Assembly: GCF_001625305.1 (NCBI RefSeq)
Contig: NW_017804209.1
Span: 1,403,392 to 1,467,391, forward strand
From: Branchiostoma belcheri
Lineage: Eukaryota; Chordata; Leptocardii; Amphioxiformes; Branchiostomatidae
Length of the DNA stretch: 64,000 nucleotides
Direction of reading: 5' to 3'
The notes beneath the pieces are model-generated. The model had not been told where the DNA came from and made no database searches. It saw only the letters and a program-made list of their open reading frames with translations. The first letter of the stretch is position 1, and each line of letters opens with the position of its first letter. Made by a program: the position numbers and the translations under genes. This document shows, in pieces, positions 1-10,422 of the stretch.

Positions 1-81
1 GAAGACGTTTCCACCAATGCTGTACGGACGAACAAGAGTAACCGTGCCCTGGTATTCAAGCAGATGTTCGGTGATGCTTAA
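1..81 (+). CDS. Possible 3' end of a coding exon (partial)
   Basis: Frame 1 is open from the window edge and ends at a TAA at 79-81, giving a 26-residue tail that ends FKQMFGDA. Codon use looks protein-like. A polyadenylation-type AATAAA lies at 271-276. A strong splice acceptor (pyrimidine tract ending in AG at 175) follows, and a weak donor-like GTGATG inside the tail could join to it in frame, so it may not be the last exon. I do not recognise the protein. The exon could also be chance open sequence. The upstream sequence is outside the window. Confidence 0.28.
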   Translation, partial: EDVSTNAVRTNKSNRALVFKQMFGDA

Positions 82-702
82 TGGTCATGTTTTCTTGGCT
101 TTCCATTTTGGGGCCTGATCATATCCTTTTTTTCTGATAGCAAATCTATTTATTTATTTCTGTTTCCTTTTACAGGGAAGAACTCGCTCAGAGCTTTCCA
201 ATGCACTGACGTGCCCTGTACAGATAGCATCAACAGAGTAAAGAAAAAAGGTAGAGAGATTGGAGAAAGTAATAAACGAAAAACAATAAATGAAGAACAA
301 GGCAATATAAGAATTTATACAGAACAGAGCGACAATCAGTATTGTATCATTTCTATGTGTACGTGGTTTCTTGCAACTATATATATAGCCTCGGTGTCAA
401 TACCAGTGATATGGCACCAGGCAAAGAAGTATATCAATAACCAGTCTCCCCCCCCCCCCGCCTCCTTAAAGCCCGAGTCCTGAAATCTGCTCAGGACCTC
501 CCATCCCACAAGAAAAACAAAGCATAGCAGGACACATACAGTAAAAAGCATTAAGGAGGTTAGTTGAAATCGTGGTCTTCTGCGTAGTCCGAGTCAGATG
601 CATCATCATTAAAATTAAAAAAGCTAAAGAGCCTTCCTGCGTCAACTGACGCATAGGGCGGCGCCCATCTCCGTTCATTAGCCCTGGGCCACACACAGTG
701 GT
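82..702. other. No clear gene; acceptor-like site and AT-rich sequence
   Basis: After the stop at 81 the sequence is AT-rich. A good acceptor-like pyrimidine tract ends at 175 and is followed by an open frame to 483. That frame is lysine- and asparagine-rich, ends in a poly-C/proline run and matches no family I know, so I do not call it coding. Confidence 0.3.
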
Positions 703-898
703 CACTACAGCAGGGGGCTAGTGCACTGGTAGTGGTGTGTGTTCAACTCCCATACTCTTTCCCAAATCCTGAGTGCTAGGCAGAGAAAGCAGCATGTACC
801 ATTTTTAAAGTCTTTGGTATGGCTCGGCCGGGGATCGAACTCACGACCTACCGAATGCAAGGCGAGCACTCTACCTACTTGGCCATTGCACCGGTACC
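703..898 (-). repeat. tRNA-derived SINE, family B
   Basis: On the minus strand the head (about 818-898) resembles a tRNA with an A box and a B box (GAGTTCGATCC). It is followed by a tail containing the complement of ATTTTTAAAGTCTTTGG. The same head and tail, in the opposite orientation, recur at 22829-23020. That makes this a dispersed SINE and not a functional tRNA gene. Confidence 0.75.
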
Positions 899-1673
899 AT
901 CATCATTACGGCGGCCGTTAAGTACCGTTACTTCCTCGGCGGGGCGGATTTACTTAACTAATGGGTGTTGAGTTGAGGACAAACAGAAGATGGGTACCCG
1001 GGGTTACCCGGCTAATCACCCCCTCATCAGCCCCGAGGACCGGAACTCACGTCAGCAGGACAACCGGAAGTGAGCATCTGTTGTCAGGGCGTGGCAGCCA
1101 TGGCGCCAGCCGCAAGCAGGGCTGGCCTCTACCAGGCTTCGGGAGGCGGCTAGAAAGTTGGTCCACCAAGGGGTGCGGAGGCGGCAAATGCACTCCCTAG
1201 CGGACCATCTGCGATGGCATATTTTCTATATATTTGGTCAATTTGGTCTACTCGTTCCAGTGGCCCTATTACTAGCCTCTACCAGGCGTCAGTAAATAAG
1301 CGGCTGAAAAAGAGTATATATGCCGGCGGCAACCCCATTCTTACACGTACATTCTTTTTTCTGATGATGAACACAAAAATATAACTGTATCAATATTCAC
1401 TTCTTGTCAAAGCAACCAGAGATAGCATCAGCTGAAACCAAAGGTACTTTCTTAAGCTTACGTCTCAAACTACAGGTCTAAGGGAAGTCATACGCTTTAC
1501 AAACGTAGTATTTCTAGAAACGTGACATGCCTTATTCTTTTTTCAAGTCTTTGCTTATTCATGAGATACTCAAATCAGCCTGCTGGTCGCTAAGGCAAGG
1601 TTTCTTTGTAGGATTGTTACATTAAGGTGATGTTACAACAGCAGCGAACATCCCCTGGGAGGAGGCAGAGACG
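899..1673. other. GC-rich stretch then unique-looking noncoding sequence
   Basis: Roughly 900-1200 is GC-rich with an open frame (961-1200) that has no recognisable domain. The remainder is AT-richer. I see no exon with matching splice sites and nothing else to support. Confidence 0.3.
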
Positions 1674-1765
1674 TAGCCTGGGTGCCATCCCCAGTAGTAT
1701 ATTCGCCAGCTCTATAACCAGTTATAGAGCTGGCGAATATACTACTGGGGATGGCACCCAGGCTA
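1674..1765. repeat. Perfect 45-bp inverted repeat (hairpin)
   Basis: Positions 1674-1718 and 1721-1765 are exact reverse complements separated by a 2-base loop (CA). Such a long, perfect, near-loopless palindrome points to a recent foldback element or template-switch event. It has no open frame. Confidence 0.95.
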
Positions 1766-2184
1766 GCTGACAAAAAGAAGTGGAAGCTTGATGTGCCATC
1801 AGGCACAGGAGGAACTAAGGTCTAAGGTACTACGTACATCAGCAGCACCCGTGTGCAAGCTCGTCTGACCCTCGGGAGGCTGGAACAACTGACGTTACGC
1901 CGGATAGTGTCAACACTTTTAGTCACGTATATTTTCTGATGATTGGGCAAACGTATTTACATGCTTATCCAGGCCCTCCCCTCACACATACAAATAGAAT
2001 AACATGAGAAAACACGAGGTAGTAACTCGATATGAGTACAATTATAGCTACATTTGTATTTATTCATTTTAAGAGCAACATAGAATTAACTACTGTTAAA
2101 TTATTACTGTCTTTGATGTAAACTCCGGGTGGTCTTTTGACCTTATGTTGTTAAAACCCAGGATGTGAAAGATTATGACAGGTT

Positions 2185-3021
2185 TAGGGGATAACCTCCC
2201 TCTCCGGACAAACAGAACGGCCTCGGCCTTCAATACTTTTACCGAAAGAAAACATATTGTTTTTGCTACGTTTTCTCTTCTTCTCCAAACCAAAAAGGTC
2301 AATGACCTGATGAAGACTCTCTAGTGTAACTAGTGTTGGGTTACATCATGTTGCAATTTTATAGCATGAGGGATTTAGACTCCTGTTTGACCATATATAT
2401 GAATGTGTTTGAGTAAGAATTAACAGAGCAGACCATATGCGAAGGTAAACATGATGCATTTGAATGGTAAATGTTACCTTTCTAGATGGTCCGTGAATCC
2501 GCTGCTCTTAAAACATAATTCAAATGTAAACATAAAGATGACATAAACTGACATGTTTATAACATAAACATAAAATAAAAGTGGCTGGCGCACCAATACC
2601 TATAGCGTTAATGAGATTGGTAAAATCTTCCAGAGTGATGAATATAGTTGAACACAATATCAAAGATACGGCAGTTAGTAGAGTACGGGAGGGAGGGGCT
2701 ACCTGTAAGAAGTAAAGTGCATATATAGTGTGGCGTCATTTGCGTTGAGTGGGTCGGATCAGGGTAGCTTTAGGGGATAACCTTTTTCTCGTGATAAACA
2801 AAACGGCCTCGGCCTTCATAACGTTTTTGCTACGTTTCCTCTTCTTCTCTAAACCGAAAAGGTCAATGACCTGAACCAGACTTTCTGTTACCATGATAAC
2901 TATCATGTTGCAATTTTATAGCAGGCAGGGATTTAGACTCCTGTTTGACCATATATATGAATGTGTTTGAGTAAGAATTAACAGAACAGACCACATGCAA
3001 AGGTAAACATTATGCATTTGC
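2185..3021. repeat. Direct duplication of about 260-280 bp
   Basis: 2185-2465 is repeated at 2769-3021 with roughly 85-90 percent identity. Shared landmarks are GGCCTCGGCCTTCA, GGTCAATGACCTGA and TGACCATATATATGAATG. A short third fragment lies near 60180-60240, so this is a dispersed family with a local tandem copy. Confidence 0.8.
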
Positions 3022-3394
3022 TTTGAAAATGTTACATTTCTAGTTAGTCTGTACAGCCGGGTATCTCAACAACATCCGCGCACCTCCATGTAGTTTGATT
3101 TGGCACGTGTTTGAGAATGGGACATGTCATCAACAGCCTTGTCCTTCAGTCTATACATCCGGCCATCGCATCAACATCCGGGCCCAGGTGTTGTGGCCCC
3201 ACAGCCATTTGATTATGATTATTGTCGCCATGCTGGGAATATTATCTTCAAGTGTCATATGTTTTGACAGTAAGTTTGATAACTGTACAAGTCGTCAACA
3301 GGAACCACCCAAACATTTTTATTTCCTGACGCAATGGAAGCCGAGTGACAGTGTTTCGCTGAACGTGGTCCGGTGTCAAGCCAAAGACATGATC

Positions 3395-3660
3395 CTGCCA
3401 AATACATGACTCCGACACTACATGGGGGTTTCCAATATACCTGAGACAAGGGGTGGGAAGGGTTTTGTCGTGATGTGGGTGACTAAACCTAACCTAAACC
3501 CCAATCGTAAGTCTAACCCTAGCACTGAACATTGATCCCATCCCTAACACTAACCCGAATCCTAGCCCTAAACAAATGTAATCTCACGTATGTGGCAGCT
3601 CAAGGATTGGCTCAACACCGGGCCAACAGCAATTTGATGAGTCACATATATATGCATGCG
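3395..3660. repeat. Dispersed repeat with telomere-like CCTAA motifs
   Basis: Contains the block TTCCAATATACCTGAG and degenerate CCCTAA-type hexamers. The same block and hexamers recur in the same order at 51820-52640. The hexamers here are few and heavily mutated. Confidence 0.7.
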
Positions 3661-3859
3661 CGGAAGATTGTCTTCAGATGTCGGTTTATGAGAAGTTTGA
3701 GAACTGCACACGTCATCAAGCGGAAGCATGCAAACCTTTCCTGAATTAAGGGAAGTCAACTTGATTGACAATGTGTCGCAATGCCACCTGGGACCAAACA
3801 CGGAACCGGTAAGGAAGGCCGACATCTACCTGGGGATTGTAACCAATTCCAGTAGCATG

Positions 3860-4045
3860 AAGTCCTGGCGAGTGACATTTCGGTCGGGATTCGAACCTTG
3901 GACCTTTGGTTCCTTATGCATCTGTAAGAATTAGGAGAGTAGAAACACAAAGACACTCCTGGTCCCGGGCCGGAGATCGAACCCACGCCAAACCCGGGTT
4001 ACAACCCCGACGCTCTAACGATTCGGCTAAAAGGTCTAGACCCAT
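3860..4045 (-). repeat. tRNA-like SINE, third type
   Basis: On the minus strand 3961-4040 has a tRNA-like layout with a B box (GGGTTCGATCTCC). It is preceded on the plus strand by a second B-box-like block (GGGATTCGAACC). It is not a clean cloverleaf, so I call it SINE-derived. Confidence 0.5.
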
Positions 4046-5344
4046 CGGCTGGGTCAGTTGGTAGCGCCTATAAACCCCCCACTGTTACACATCGTTGCTT
4101 ATCATGAGAACAAACACATTCCTGTTCTGTAGATAATACTGGATAACACCCAATCCTGACTAATCACCCCGGGTTTGTTTGTTAGTTTGCTTGTGTGTCC
4201 GCATTTTTTTTGAATGCGCTAGAGTCACAGGAAAACCGCATACTGACAGGAGATTCACACTGGAGGCACGATCGCTCCCACATGGACAATGAATGGTCCC
4301 CAATTGTTTATTTATGTATATTGCCAATGGTGATCTGGTAAACACTTGATTACTTTTTTTGTTGCTTTTTTGTGTTCAGGTCTAATCGAATGAAAGCTCT
4401 TTTGTCTTCCCGCCACTTATGATGCACTCCTGACGTCGACGTCATCACGCTTCCGACTTCCGGAAAGAGATCAGCGATTGCATCACACATCTGACGAAGG
4501 TTGACGGGTTCAGCCGAAAATTTATGGTGTGTTCCCTTTTGTGTTGGAACTAAGCTTAAACTTTGCAACTACAGGTTTATTAATGCTTATACACAAGTAT
4601 GCATGCTGTTGTAAAGAAAGATAAAAGCATAAAAAGTCACACATCTGTTTCACAAAAGATATGCCTTTATTGACTGAGATAGTTTGGTTCTGACACGGTC
4701 TTGTCGCACGTCAGGCCTACGTCACATCAGACGGCCAATCACCACTGCTAATAGGAGTGACCTTTAGTAGAGCATCATTTATACATGTGGATTGTATTAC
4801 GTAGGCTGATATTTGGTATATAGCATCATTTATACATCTGGATGCTATTACGTAGGCTGATATTTGGCACACATCTCTGGAAGAAACCAATTTCCTTTGT
4901 GACTGAACACACATGGTGATGTAGGTCACCAGACCTTCGGGTAGTCGGTTTTGCTTCAGTTCAGTTCCTTTTGTGTTGGGCAGAATGCACCGTGCTACGT
5001 CGCCTTTGGGAGGCATTGAGAAAGAAGATTATGATTTGACTAAACGTCGCCATTAAGAAGAAGCCAATTCTCTGGTTATCTGATGTGTCCTGCACACTTG
5101 AGGATATATTGGCTGTCGTCTGGGATATGTTTATATCCTTACTACAGTCCACTTCATAGTGGTGCCCTTGCGATAACTGTTGGTATTGCAAGATGTGAAA
5201 GATGTTGCAGTCCTAACAGTTATCGCACTGCGGCGTTCGTACACCTCTTAGGTCCACTCGGATCTAATTCAACGGAAAGTATAGTGAAATACCACTCTCT
5301 ATAGTTGGGATGGGTGATTGGGGCCACACTTTCGCCCCTCCTGT
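4046..5344. other. Noncoding; short tandem duplication
   Basis: A unit of about 50 bp containing TACGTAGGCTGATATTTGG is duplicated at 4768-4868. Frames on both strands here are short and show no domain or splice structure. Confidence 0.4.
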
Positions 5345-5600
5345 ATACGGTAAATCATCTGGTGAACTAAGTCAAACTAATAGTATGTTTACTTTAGACT
5401 GAAGACAAAAGCGTTTCACTTTGAGTATAGGACTATGACTTTTTTTGACGAATCGGACTTTTATGTATACTGTATGTTGTCTCACTGTTACAATGTCTTG
5501 TGTAATTTTGCTGGGCCCCCTTGGAAAACAGCTGATACAAGCTGAATGGGGCTACCCAGTCGTCTTGAGATGAAATAAATAAATGAATAAATAGAAGATT
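5345..5600 (+). repeat. LINE 3' tail (CR1/L2-like)
   Basis: The 3'-end block includes GGGCCCCCTTGGAAAACAGC, then an AGCTGAATGGGGCTACCC block and a terminal AAATAAATAAATGAATAAAT run. That layout is typical of CR1/L2-clade 3' ends. It sits about 55 bp beyond the gene 1 stop codon, on the opposite strand. Confidence 0.7.
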
Positions 5601-5653
5601 TCTCTGCTTCTTGACATTGATTGCTTTTCCTTTTTTTGTGCGTGGAATGTGCC

Positions 5654-7104
5654 TCAGGCCTGGCGCTTGCCGGCCCCACCTGTAATGCTTGACAGAAGGG
5701 CGTCCAGACGTTCCCTGCGTTCGTTGGCGTCTATGGCGTCTCCTAGTTCTGCCCCTACTAAGACCTCGGCCTGGCGCTTCCCTAGGTTTCCTGTTATGGT
5801 CGACAGAAGGTCGCTCAGTCGTTCCCTGCGTTCTTCCGTGTCCATGGCGTCTGCTAAGTGTGCCCCCACTAAGACCTCTGCCTGTCGCTTGCTCACCCCA
5901 CCCGTGATGCTTGACAGTAGGGCGTCCAGACGTGCCCTCCGTTCGTTGGCGTCTATGGCGTCTCCGAGTTCGGCCCCCACTAACACCTCGGCCTGCCTTT
6001 TTCCTACCCCACCCGTGATGCTTGACAGAAGGGCGTCCAGACGTTCCCTGCGTTCTTCAGTATCCATCGTGTCTGCTAGGTGTGCCCCCACTAACACTTC
6101 CGCTTGGCGCTTCCCCACCCCACCCGTGATCTCTGCCAGAAGTTGGCTGAGCCGTTCTCTTCTGTCGGCCGAATCCATGGTCTCGGCGAGGTGTGCCCCC
6201 ACTAGTCGCTCGGCCTGGCGTTTCTGTGTGCCTGTGATCTCTGCTAGAAGTTGGCTGAGCCGCTCTCTTCTGTCGGCCGAATCCATGGTCTCGGCGAGGT
6301 GTGCCCCCACTAGTCGCTCCGCCTGCCGTTTCTGTGTGCCTGTGATCTCTGCTAGAAGTTGGCTGAGCCGCTCTCTTCTGTCGGCCGAATCCATGGTATC
6401 GGCGAGGTGTGCCCCCACTAGTCGCTCTGCCTGGCGTTTCTGTGTGCCCATGTCATCTGCCAGTTGCCCTTCCTCGCGTTTTCGTGCACCTGTGATGTCT
6501 GCCAGAAGTTGGCTCAGCCGCTCTCTTCTGTCCGCAGAGTCCATGGTCTCGGCTAGGTGCGCACCCACTAGTCGCTCTGCTTGCCGTTTCTGTGTGCCAA
6601 TGGCGCTTTCCAGTTGCCCTGCCTCACGCTTCTTTCTGCCTGTGATGTCTGCCAACAGTTGGGATAGACGCTCCCTTCTATCAGCCGAATCCATGGTCTC
6701 GGCGAGGTGCGCCCCGACTAGTCGCTCGGCTTGCCGTTTCTTTCTGCCTGTGATGTCTGCTAGAAGTTGGCTGAGACGCTGTCTTCTGTCGGCGGAGTCC
6801 ATGGCATCGCCTAAGTGTGCTCCCACTAGTCGCTCTGCTTGCCGTTTCTTTCTGCCTGTGATGTCTGCTAGCAATTGGCTGAGCCGCTCTCTTCTATCTG
6901 CCGAGTCCATGGTCTCAGCTAGGTGCGCTCCCACCAGCCGCTCTGCCTGACGTTTCTGAGTGCCCATGTCGTTTGCCTGCCGCTTCTTTTTGCCAGCGAT
7001 GCCTGCTAACAGCTGACTGAGGCGCTCCCTTCTATCTGCCGAATCCATGGTCTCGCCTAAGTGTGCACCGATCAGTCGCTCCGCCTGCCGTTTCTCCATG
7101 TGAA
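5654..7104 (-). CDS. Gene 1 terminal exon: the peptide array
   Basis: The acceptor is CTTTGCTGCAG just above 7104. Phase 1 joins to the previous exon's final G to give a valine codon. The exon is open to TGA at 5656-5654. Copies 1-8 are type A (QAERLVGAHL start, mostly; copy 1 has Ile). Copies 9-12 are type B (QAEVLVGA start). Longer spacers ending TQKR follow copies 1, 4 and 5. The exon stops right after KRQA, the first two residues of a 13th copy. The antisense strand is also open because of the repeat structure and is not a gene. Confidence 0.92.
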
Positions 7105-8682
7105 CTGCAGCAAAGGACAGAAGAACATCGTATAAGGTTACAAAAAGGTTACTGTATCTTCACCTATCTAGATTCTGTACTTGAATGTGATAGGGTACAT
7201 AAATCTATCTACAGATTCATGTACAGATACAGACTCATGTGCAGATATACAAATACAGATTTTTCCGAGTAGTATGACCGTGTCAGTCCCTACACCTGAG
7301 TGAGGGTTACAGTTGACACGGTGGCCTTCGCGTGGATTTGTTTGAGGTGGATAACAGGTTGCGAATCTGAGACCCACACACTTGGGCATCCGTCTTTCCC
7401 AGCGGATCCATGGATAGGGTTATGTAACGTTAGGATCAGGTAAGGTTTTGAATAGTTACCGCGTATCCAAGAACATTAGATTTTCTTTATATTCAACAAT
7501 GACGCGATTTTGTATTACCAAGGATCGTCGGTGAATGGTAGACATTCAGGTAATAAGATACGCTAAAAACAGTTACTCAAGCAACTGGATTTTGGAAACG
7601 GTCAGACGTTTCATGTAGCATCCACTACCTTGCGTCAGTGACACTGGAGAGTTGTCAGAAATTATGAAGGGTCTTTTGTCATACGAAAAGAAAATTATTG
7701 AAATTGACCCATTTGCTGGTTTCCACCTACCTCGGTTATCTGCATTGGCTGCTGCTTCCATGATTCGCTGGACCAGGCTTGTTGGCTTGTCACGCCCTCT
7801 AGCGGTATGAAATGTAACTACAGCAAAGTCTCTGCTGCAATATAACAAGTCAGCACAGGTTAGTAATGCATGCGGAGGCTGAGATAAGTTGTTCTGAGCA
7901 CGTTCCATTTCCTTAGTCAAATTAGTGGCCGCCTTAAGAAAATTAAGAAAATACAACTACTTCCATTACTTTAATGTATCGGTAAGGATGTTGTTTTAAT
8001 CGAATCCACAACCTTAGATTGAGAGGTTTTATCTCGAATTATAACTTAGGCCTAGGAAAAACATGTTGTGTTTCCTGTTTCTCGACCGACGCTGTAAAAA
8101 AAAAGAAACTGTTGACCCTAGCCTGTTTTCAGGCGGACCTCTGCAAGAGGCTTGAATTGTTTTAGCTCATCGTTCGACGGATCGTTCACCAGTCGTCGAG
8201 TTCTTAGCGTGTCTTTATAAACACGCTAAGACATGCTCTTGTCTTTATAAACATGCTCTTGGTGAAGTCTGAAGTAGAGGTTTGAGTACGAGTTGAAGTG
8301 AATGATCCTTCCGGAAAATGATTATCCCGTTCGTAGAAGATGGGATATAGCGATTTTCTTTTTCACAATCAGAGATTCTTGTGTTTTCGCCGCAAAAGCG
8401 CCACATGCATCAGCTACATGTAGCGGCGAGCAGCAGCTTTCCAGTTAGAAGCTCTGGGGAAGGTGTCTGACAGGTGCAGGTGAGAGAATCTCTCGTTGTA
8501 TAAAAATACCAATATGAATTATTCTTACAGTTAACACTCTTACATCGCTTGGTGTATATCATGTTATAGGGTTTTGAAGAAAAGTTTAAAATCTTTCAAA
8601 CTTACCCGTCTTCGATAGAAGATTGGACAGGGGAGGTCGCCATTGCTACTGCCATGATCATCAACATCACCAGGGGAGACAT
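5654..8682 (-). CDS. Gene 1: multi-copy PTH-like neuropeptide precursor (12 copies)
   Basis: Three coding exons (8682-8606, 7798-7731, 7104-5654) join in matching phases (2, then 1) to give 531 residues. Residues 1 to about 20 form a signal peptide (MSPLVMLMIMAVAMA core), followed by an acidic spacer and then 12 peptide copies. Each copy begins QAE and is bounded by KR, KKR or RKKR sites for prohormone convertases. Aligned without gaps to PTH 2-32, a copy keeps Glu4, Leu11, Ser17, Arg20, Glu22, Leu24, Leu28 and Asp30. Trp23 of PTH is replaced by Arg. Copies ending in Gly before the basic site would be amidated, and N-terminal Gln would form pyroglutamate. The leader exon and TATA box lie at 10974-11060. 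Signal, repeats, cleavage sites and phases are seen; secretion and class B receptor binding are inferred. Another helical hormone family is possible. Confidence 0.85.
5660..7096 (-). repeat. In-frame coding repeat array, about 108-150 bp units
   Basis: Twelve units of 36 to 50 codons. Type A units carry MDSADRRERLSQLLA or a close variant. Type B units alternate between a HLAD..DTEERRERL form (copies 9, 11) and an ELGDAIDANERR form (copies 10, 12), which suggests duplication of a two-unit block. Confidence 0.9.
7524..7660 (+). repeat. MITE/foldback family M3 fragment, in gene 1 intron
   Basis: Shares the blocks CAGTTACTCAAGCAACTGGA, GGTCAGACGTTTCA and GTCAGTGACACTGGAGA with copies at 24168, 35210, 39762, 48350, 53322-54275 and 59968. 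This copy lies between the two downstream coding exons of gene 1. Confidence 0.75.
7731..7798 (-). CDS. Gene 1 middle exon (spacer)
   Basis: This 68-bp exon uses acceptor CATACCGCTAG above 7798 and donor GAG|GTAGGT at 7731/7730. It enters in phase 2 and leaves in phase 1, matching its neighbours. It encodes a hydrophilic spacer (GRDKPTSLVQRIMEAAANAD) before the first copy. The acceptor pyrimidine tract is only moderate, so the start is the least certain boundary of this gene. Confidence 0.7.
8606..8682 (-). CDS. Gene 1 signal-peptide exon
   Basis: ATG at 8682-8680 opens 25 codons rich in Met, Val, Leu and Ala and ends at donor GACGG|GTAAGT (phase 2). The 5' side carries an acceptor (CTCTGCCCCACAG) about 45 bp above the ATG. 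A near-copy of the acceptor-plus-ATG block lies at about 9030-9085 beyond an inserted LINE tail. Confidence 0.85.
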
Positions 8683-8735
8683 GGCTCGGGTTGTCATACC
8701 GTACTGCACGGGTACTGTGGGGCAGAGGATTTGAT

Positions 8736-9012
8736 TTGATTTATTGGAATTGCAAACAATACAATACTCGTGGGCCACAGACAGCTGATGTCGTATCTGA
8801 GGCCACGTCTCCGGGTCGACAGGTGCTTCTGCTGTGTGAGCAGGTGGGTCTTACACATGTTCTTGAACACAATAACGCAACTGGCCTCTTTAACAGGCTG
8901 AGGCAGTTGGTTCCACATCCGTAACGCATAAGGCAGAAAGCTGGCCTTGTAGGTCTGTGTACGGCACCGAGGTAAGTGAAGGTGCGTAGAGGAACACACA
9001 ACTGTCACGTCT
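8736..9012 (-). pseudogene. LINE 3' end fragment inserted in gene 1 intron
   Basis: The minus-strand frame carries the C-terminal reverse-transcriptase signature YKASFLPYALRMWNQLPQPV. The element ends in AATAAATCAAATCAAATC, a typical CR1/L2-like 3' microsatellite. The insertion is flanked by about 55-60 bp of duplicated gene sequence (8673-8735 and 9030-9090). Confidence 0.8.
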
Positions 9013-9107
9013 TATACTCTAACATCGTCATGGGAGACATGACTCGGGTTCGGCTTGTCATACCGTGCCTGCAGGGGTACTGTGGGACAGAGGAAAACAA
9101 ACTAAGT

Positions 9108-9355
9108 GTGGTCGTGTAGCGTAGTATAACGACAGAGCGTTCGGCTCAGGACCAAGAGGTCCCGAGTTCGAACCCTACCATGCCACCGATCTTGTGCCCT
9201 TGGTAAAGGCACTTTACACGAATTTCCTCACTTAATTCCGGTGAATATTAGCATGTCTGTCGTCCGTTCATTCTACTTGGTGGTGGCATAAAAAAGGTTG
9301 AAAAAAGTTGAGTTTGCCGTCGCCATGTCTTGTAATAAATGTTGGATAAAAAGCT
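9108..9355 (+). repeat. tRNA-derived SINE, family A
   Basis: The head has a tRNA-like A box (GTGTAGCGTAGTATAACGACAG region) and B box (GAGTTCGAACCC). It is followed by the family landmark GATCTTGTGCCCTTGG and CTTTACACGA. Other copies lie at 15045, 15640, 27548, 43430, 48760, 49610, 50850, 55270 and 61195. Confidence 0.85.
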
Positions 9356-9924
9356 GTCACGTCGTATAATCTTACGCTGGGAAAACAGTCATTTCCTCCA
9401 AGTGACGTTAGAAGAGCCGGATCATCCTTTTTCTTTCAAATGCCGGATGTATTTATTTTTGGATGTCTGAACACTGGAAGCTTATAGGAATTGCCGATGC
9501 ACGTAGCATAAACTTGTAATTGCAAGGGACATTAGGTGGCAATCATCTTTGGTCAACGACTACTGCTTTAATCTCTTTTATATTCAGTTGAAAAGGCAAG
9601 AAGAGTTAGCAGGCAGGACGCTAGAGATTAAAAAAAGTAATGCAGAAAACTCGTTTCAAGATTCTTGGCTCTCAAACCCAAAATTAAGGGACATGAAAGT
9701 AGATGGTATATTAGAGGGGAGGGGAAAATCGTTGGTGAGGAAAGTGGCTGATTTTCTGCAGATCGAAGCGGCAGCTGCGGAGATGAGAGGCTCCGGGAGT
9801 CGGCTGCTGATAAAAGGACCGGCAGGATGGCCCACTCAGGGCAGGACGGAGCAGCGTGTGCATTAAACATCTGACGGCATCGGGGCGAGAGAAACTGCCC
9901 CCTTTTTTAGAGCAACATAAAAAC

Positions 9925-10045
9925 GTACATGTGGTAGGCAACTCTAGCAGGTAGCTAATCTTAGCGCCACCACTGACAAAAAGAGTACATACAATGGTAA
10001 ATAATAACAAAACACCAACAAGTAACAAAACAGCAAATAACAACT
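9925..10045. repeat. Dispersed repeat R1
   Basis: The block containing GGCAACTCTAGCAGGT and ACTGACAAAAAGAGTACAT recurs at 35925-36035. It also recurs in reverse orientation at 62490-62575. No coding content. Confidence 0.7.
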
Positions 10046-10074
10046 CAGGGCAGGACGGAGCAGCGTGCATTACA

Positions 10075-10422
10075 GGCAACACCAAGTAATTCTTATGGAT
10101 GACGTCCTTTGGAGACCTTAAATCTAATGCAAGAGCGCGAAAAAATAACAAGAAGAGAAGGCAGAATACTAAGGAAAGACAAATGGTAGAACACAAATGG
10201 AATGAGAGAACACAACAAAAAGCCATTTCTTCGTCATGAAAACCAGTGGAACAGCAGTTGTCGTCCTGTCCTGTTTCCTTCCTTTCATCACATCTTCTAA
10301 TCTTCCGATTTGCAGCACTGTCGTGGCTCTTTGGTCATAGTTACAGGAAGCGTAATTCCTTGTTTTTTCTTCTTCTGGGAGAAGGCCAAAATCAATGCAC
10401 GTCATCCGTACTTGGTGTGACC
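10075..10422. mobile_element. MITE family M1 (PIF/Harbinger-like ends)
   Basis: The left end GGCAACACCAAGTAATTCTT and the right end (complement ending TTGGTGTGACC) form terminal inverted repeats continuing into GATGACGTCC. Related copies occur at 13615, 52729 and 55863. The internal sequence is noncoding. Confidence 0.75.

Noticed and set aside
5649-6950. 433-codon plus-strand open frame
   Set aside because: It is the antisense of the gene 1 peptide array. The repeat structure keeps both strands open, and it has no signal or domain.
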